Below, in pieces: positions 63,811 through 64,000 of a stretch of 64,000 nucleotides of DNA. The position numbers and the translations under genes were made by a program. The DNA comes from Spirochaetota bacterium. Its GTDB lineage: Bacteria > Spirochaetota > UBA4802 > JAFGDQ01. The DNA lies in NCBI GenBank assembly GCA_034190085.1, contig JAXHTS010000048.1, forward strand, positions 64,782-128,781, in the 5' to 3' direction. Under the pieces are notes generated by a model. The model was given only the letters and a program-made list of their open reading frames with translations, made no database searches and was not told where the DNA came from. Positions within the stretch are counted from its first letter, which is position 1; each line of letters opens with the position of its first letter.

Positions 63811-64000
63811 GTATATAGTAACTAAGCCCATCCTTACACAGAGCCTGGTATTCCTTACACAGAGCCTGGTATTCCTTACACAGAGCCTGGTATTCCTTGC
63901 ACAGAGCCTGGTATTCCTTGCGCAGAGCCTGGTATTCCTTGCGCAGAGCCTGGTATTCCTTGCGCAGAGCCTGGTATTCCTTGCGCAGAGCCTGGTATTC
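63683..64000 (-). CDS. Possible partial heptad-repeat protein (low confidence)
   Basis: The minus-strand frame is open from the right edge to a TAG at 63683-63685 (105 codons plus stop). The 21-nt tandem repeat encodes YQALRKE four times, then YQALCKE four times. Heptads of the form YQALxKE could make a coiled coil. Several other frames are also open in the repeat, and the frame runs through a MITE-like element, so the coding claim is weak. The start lies outside the window. Confidence 0.25.
   Translation of the reverse strand, partial: EYQALRKEYQALRKEYQALRKEYQALRKEYQALCKEYQALCKEYQALCKEYQALCKDGLSYYILGLYKKSFTCAGSKNTGISNIYIILLILIPAFRFSVTGMKYF
63831..64000. repeat. 21-bp tandem repeat, eight copies, running off the edge
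   Basis: The unit is TCCTTACACAGAGCCTGGTAT. Copies 1-3 read TTACACA, copy 4 reads TTGCACA and copies 5-8 read TTGCGCA, so variants are ordered along the array. The period is divisible by three. The array probably continues beyond 64000. Confidence 0.97.

Overview
This 64 kb window is AT-rich bacterial DNA, most likely from a spirochaete, possibly an uncultured or deep-branching one. The main evidence is two adjacent spirochaete-type FlaB core flagellins (both begin MIINHN, both carry the GMRIN and RDADMAE blocks and a conserved C-terminal end). A spirochaete-like flagellar export operon (fliL-fliY-fliO-fliP-fliQ-fliR-flhB-flhA-flhF-flhG-sigma) supports this. I cannot place it at genus level. 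No phage, CRISPR array or complete insertion sequence is visible. The last 2 kb is different in character: tRNA genes, a MITE-like element, a tandem repeat and orphan small genes.

Layout. From 1 to 25.7 kb everything reads on the minus strand. In transcription order, this stretch starts with two TPR proteins, then motA-motB-fliL-fliY-fliO-fliP-fliQ-fliR-flhB-flhA-flhF-flhG. It continues with a membrane protein, a FliA/WhiG-type sigma factor, a FapA (DUF342) protein, a small charged protein and a SwrB/DUF6115-like membrane protein, then cheR. It ends with the housekeeping block yicC-remA-gmk-rpoZ-miaA-hfq. From 26 to 47 kb there is a mosaic of single genes: an HD phosphohydrolase, tRNA-Gly immediately followed by a Ste24-type protease, a DsbD-like thiol-disulfide exporter and lipoproteins. 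The same stretch holds a sulfatase-modifying-factor-like protein, a membrane SpoIIE phosphatase with TPRs, a DHH phosphoesterase, a CHASE2 adenylate cyclase, argS, cinA, a very long TPR protein, aroQ and a GH15 glucanase.

From 49.6 to 56 kb lies a second motility locus: two exported proteins leading into fliM (displaced from the main flagellar operon), a degenerate LytM/M23 protein, and the tandem flagellin genes. From 56 to 61.7 kb come an acyl-CoA ligase, der, recR, ybaB and dnaX. Two serine tRNAs follow, then the accessory tail.

How they work together. The window encodes the export gate (FliOPQR/FlhAB), the FlhF/FlhG placement system, the stator (MotAB), switch parts (FliM, FliY), a late sigma factor and the filament subunits. 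Each flagellin gene has an RNA leader with two small hairpins. All four hairpins show an A-N-GGA-G hexaloop, one of them sitting on the ribosome binding site. This is what a CsrA-repressed flagellin leader should look like, and it is the most interesting regulatory signal I found.
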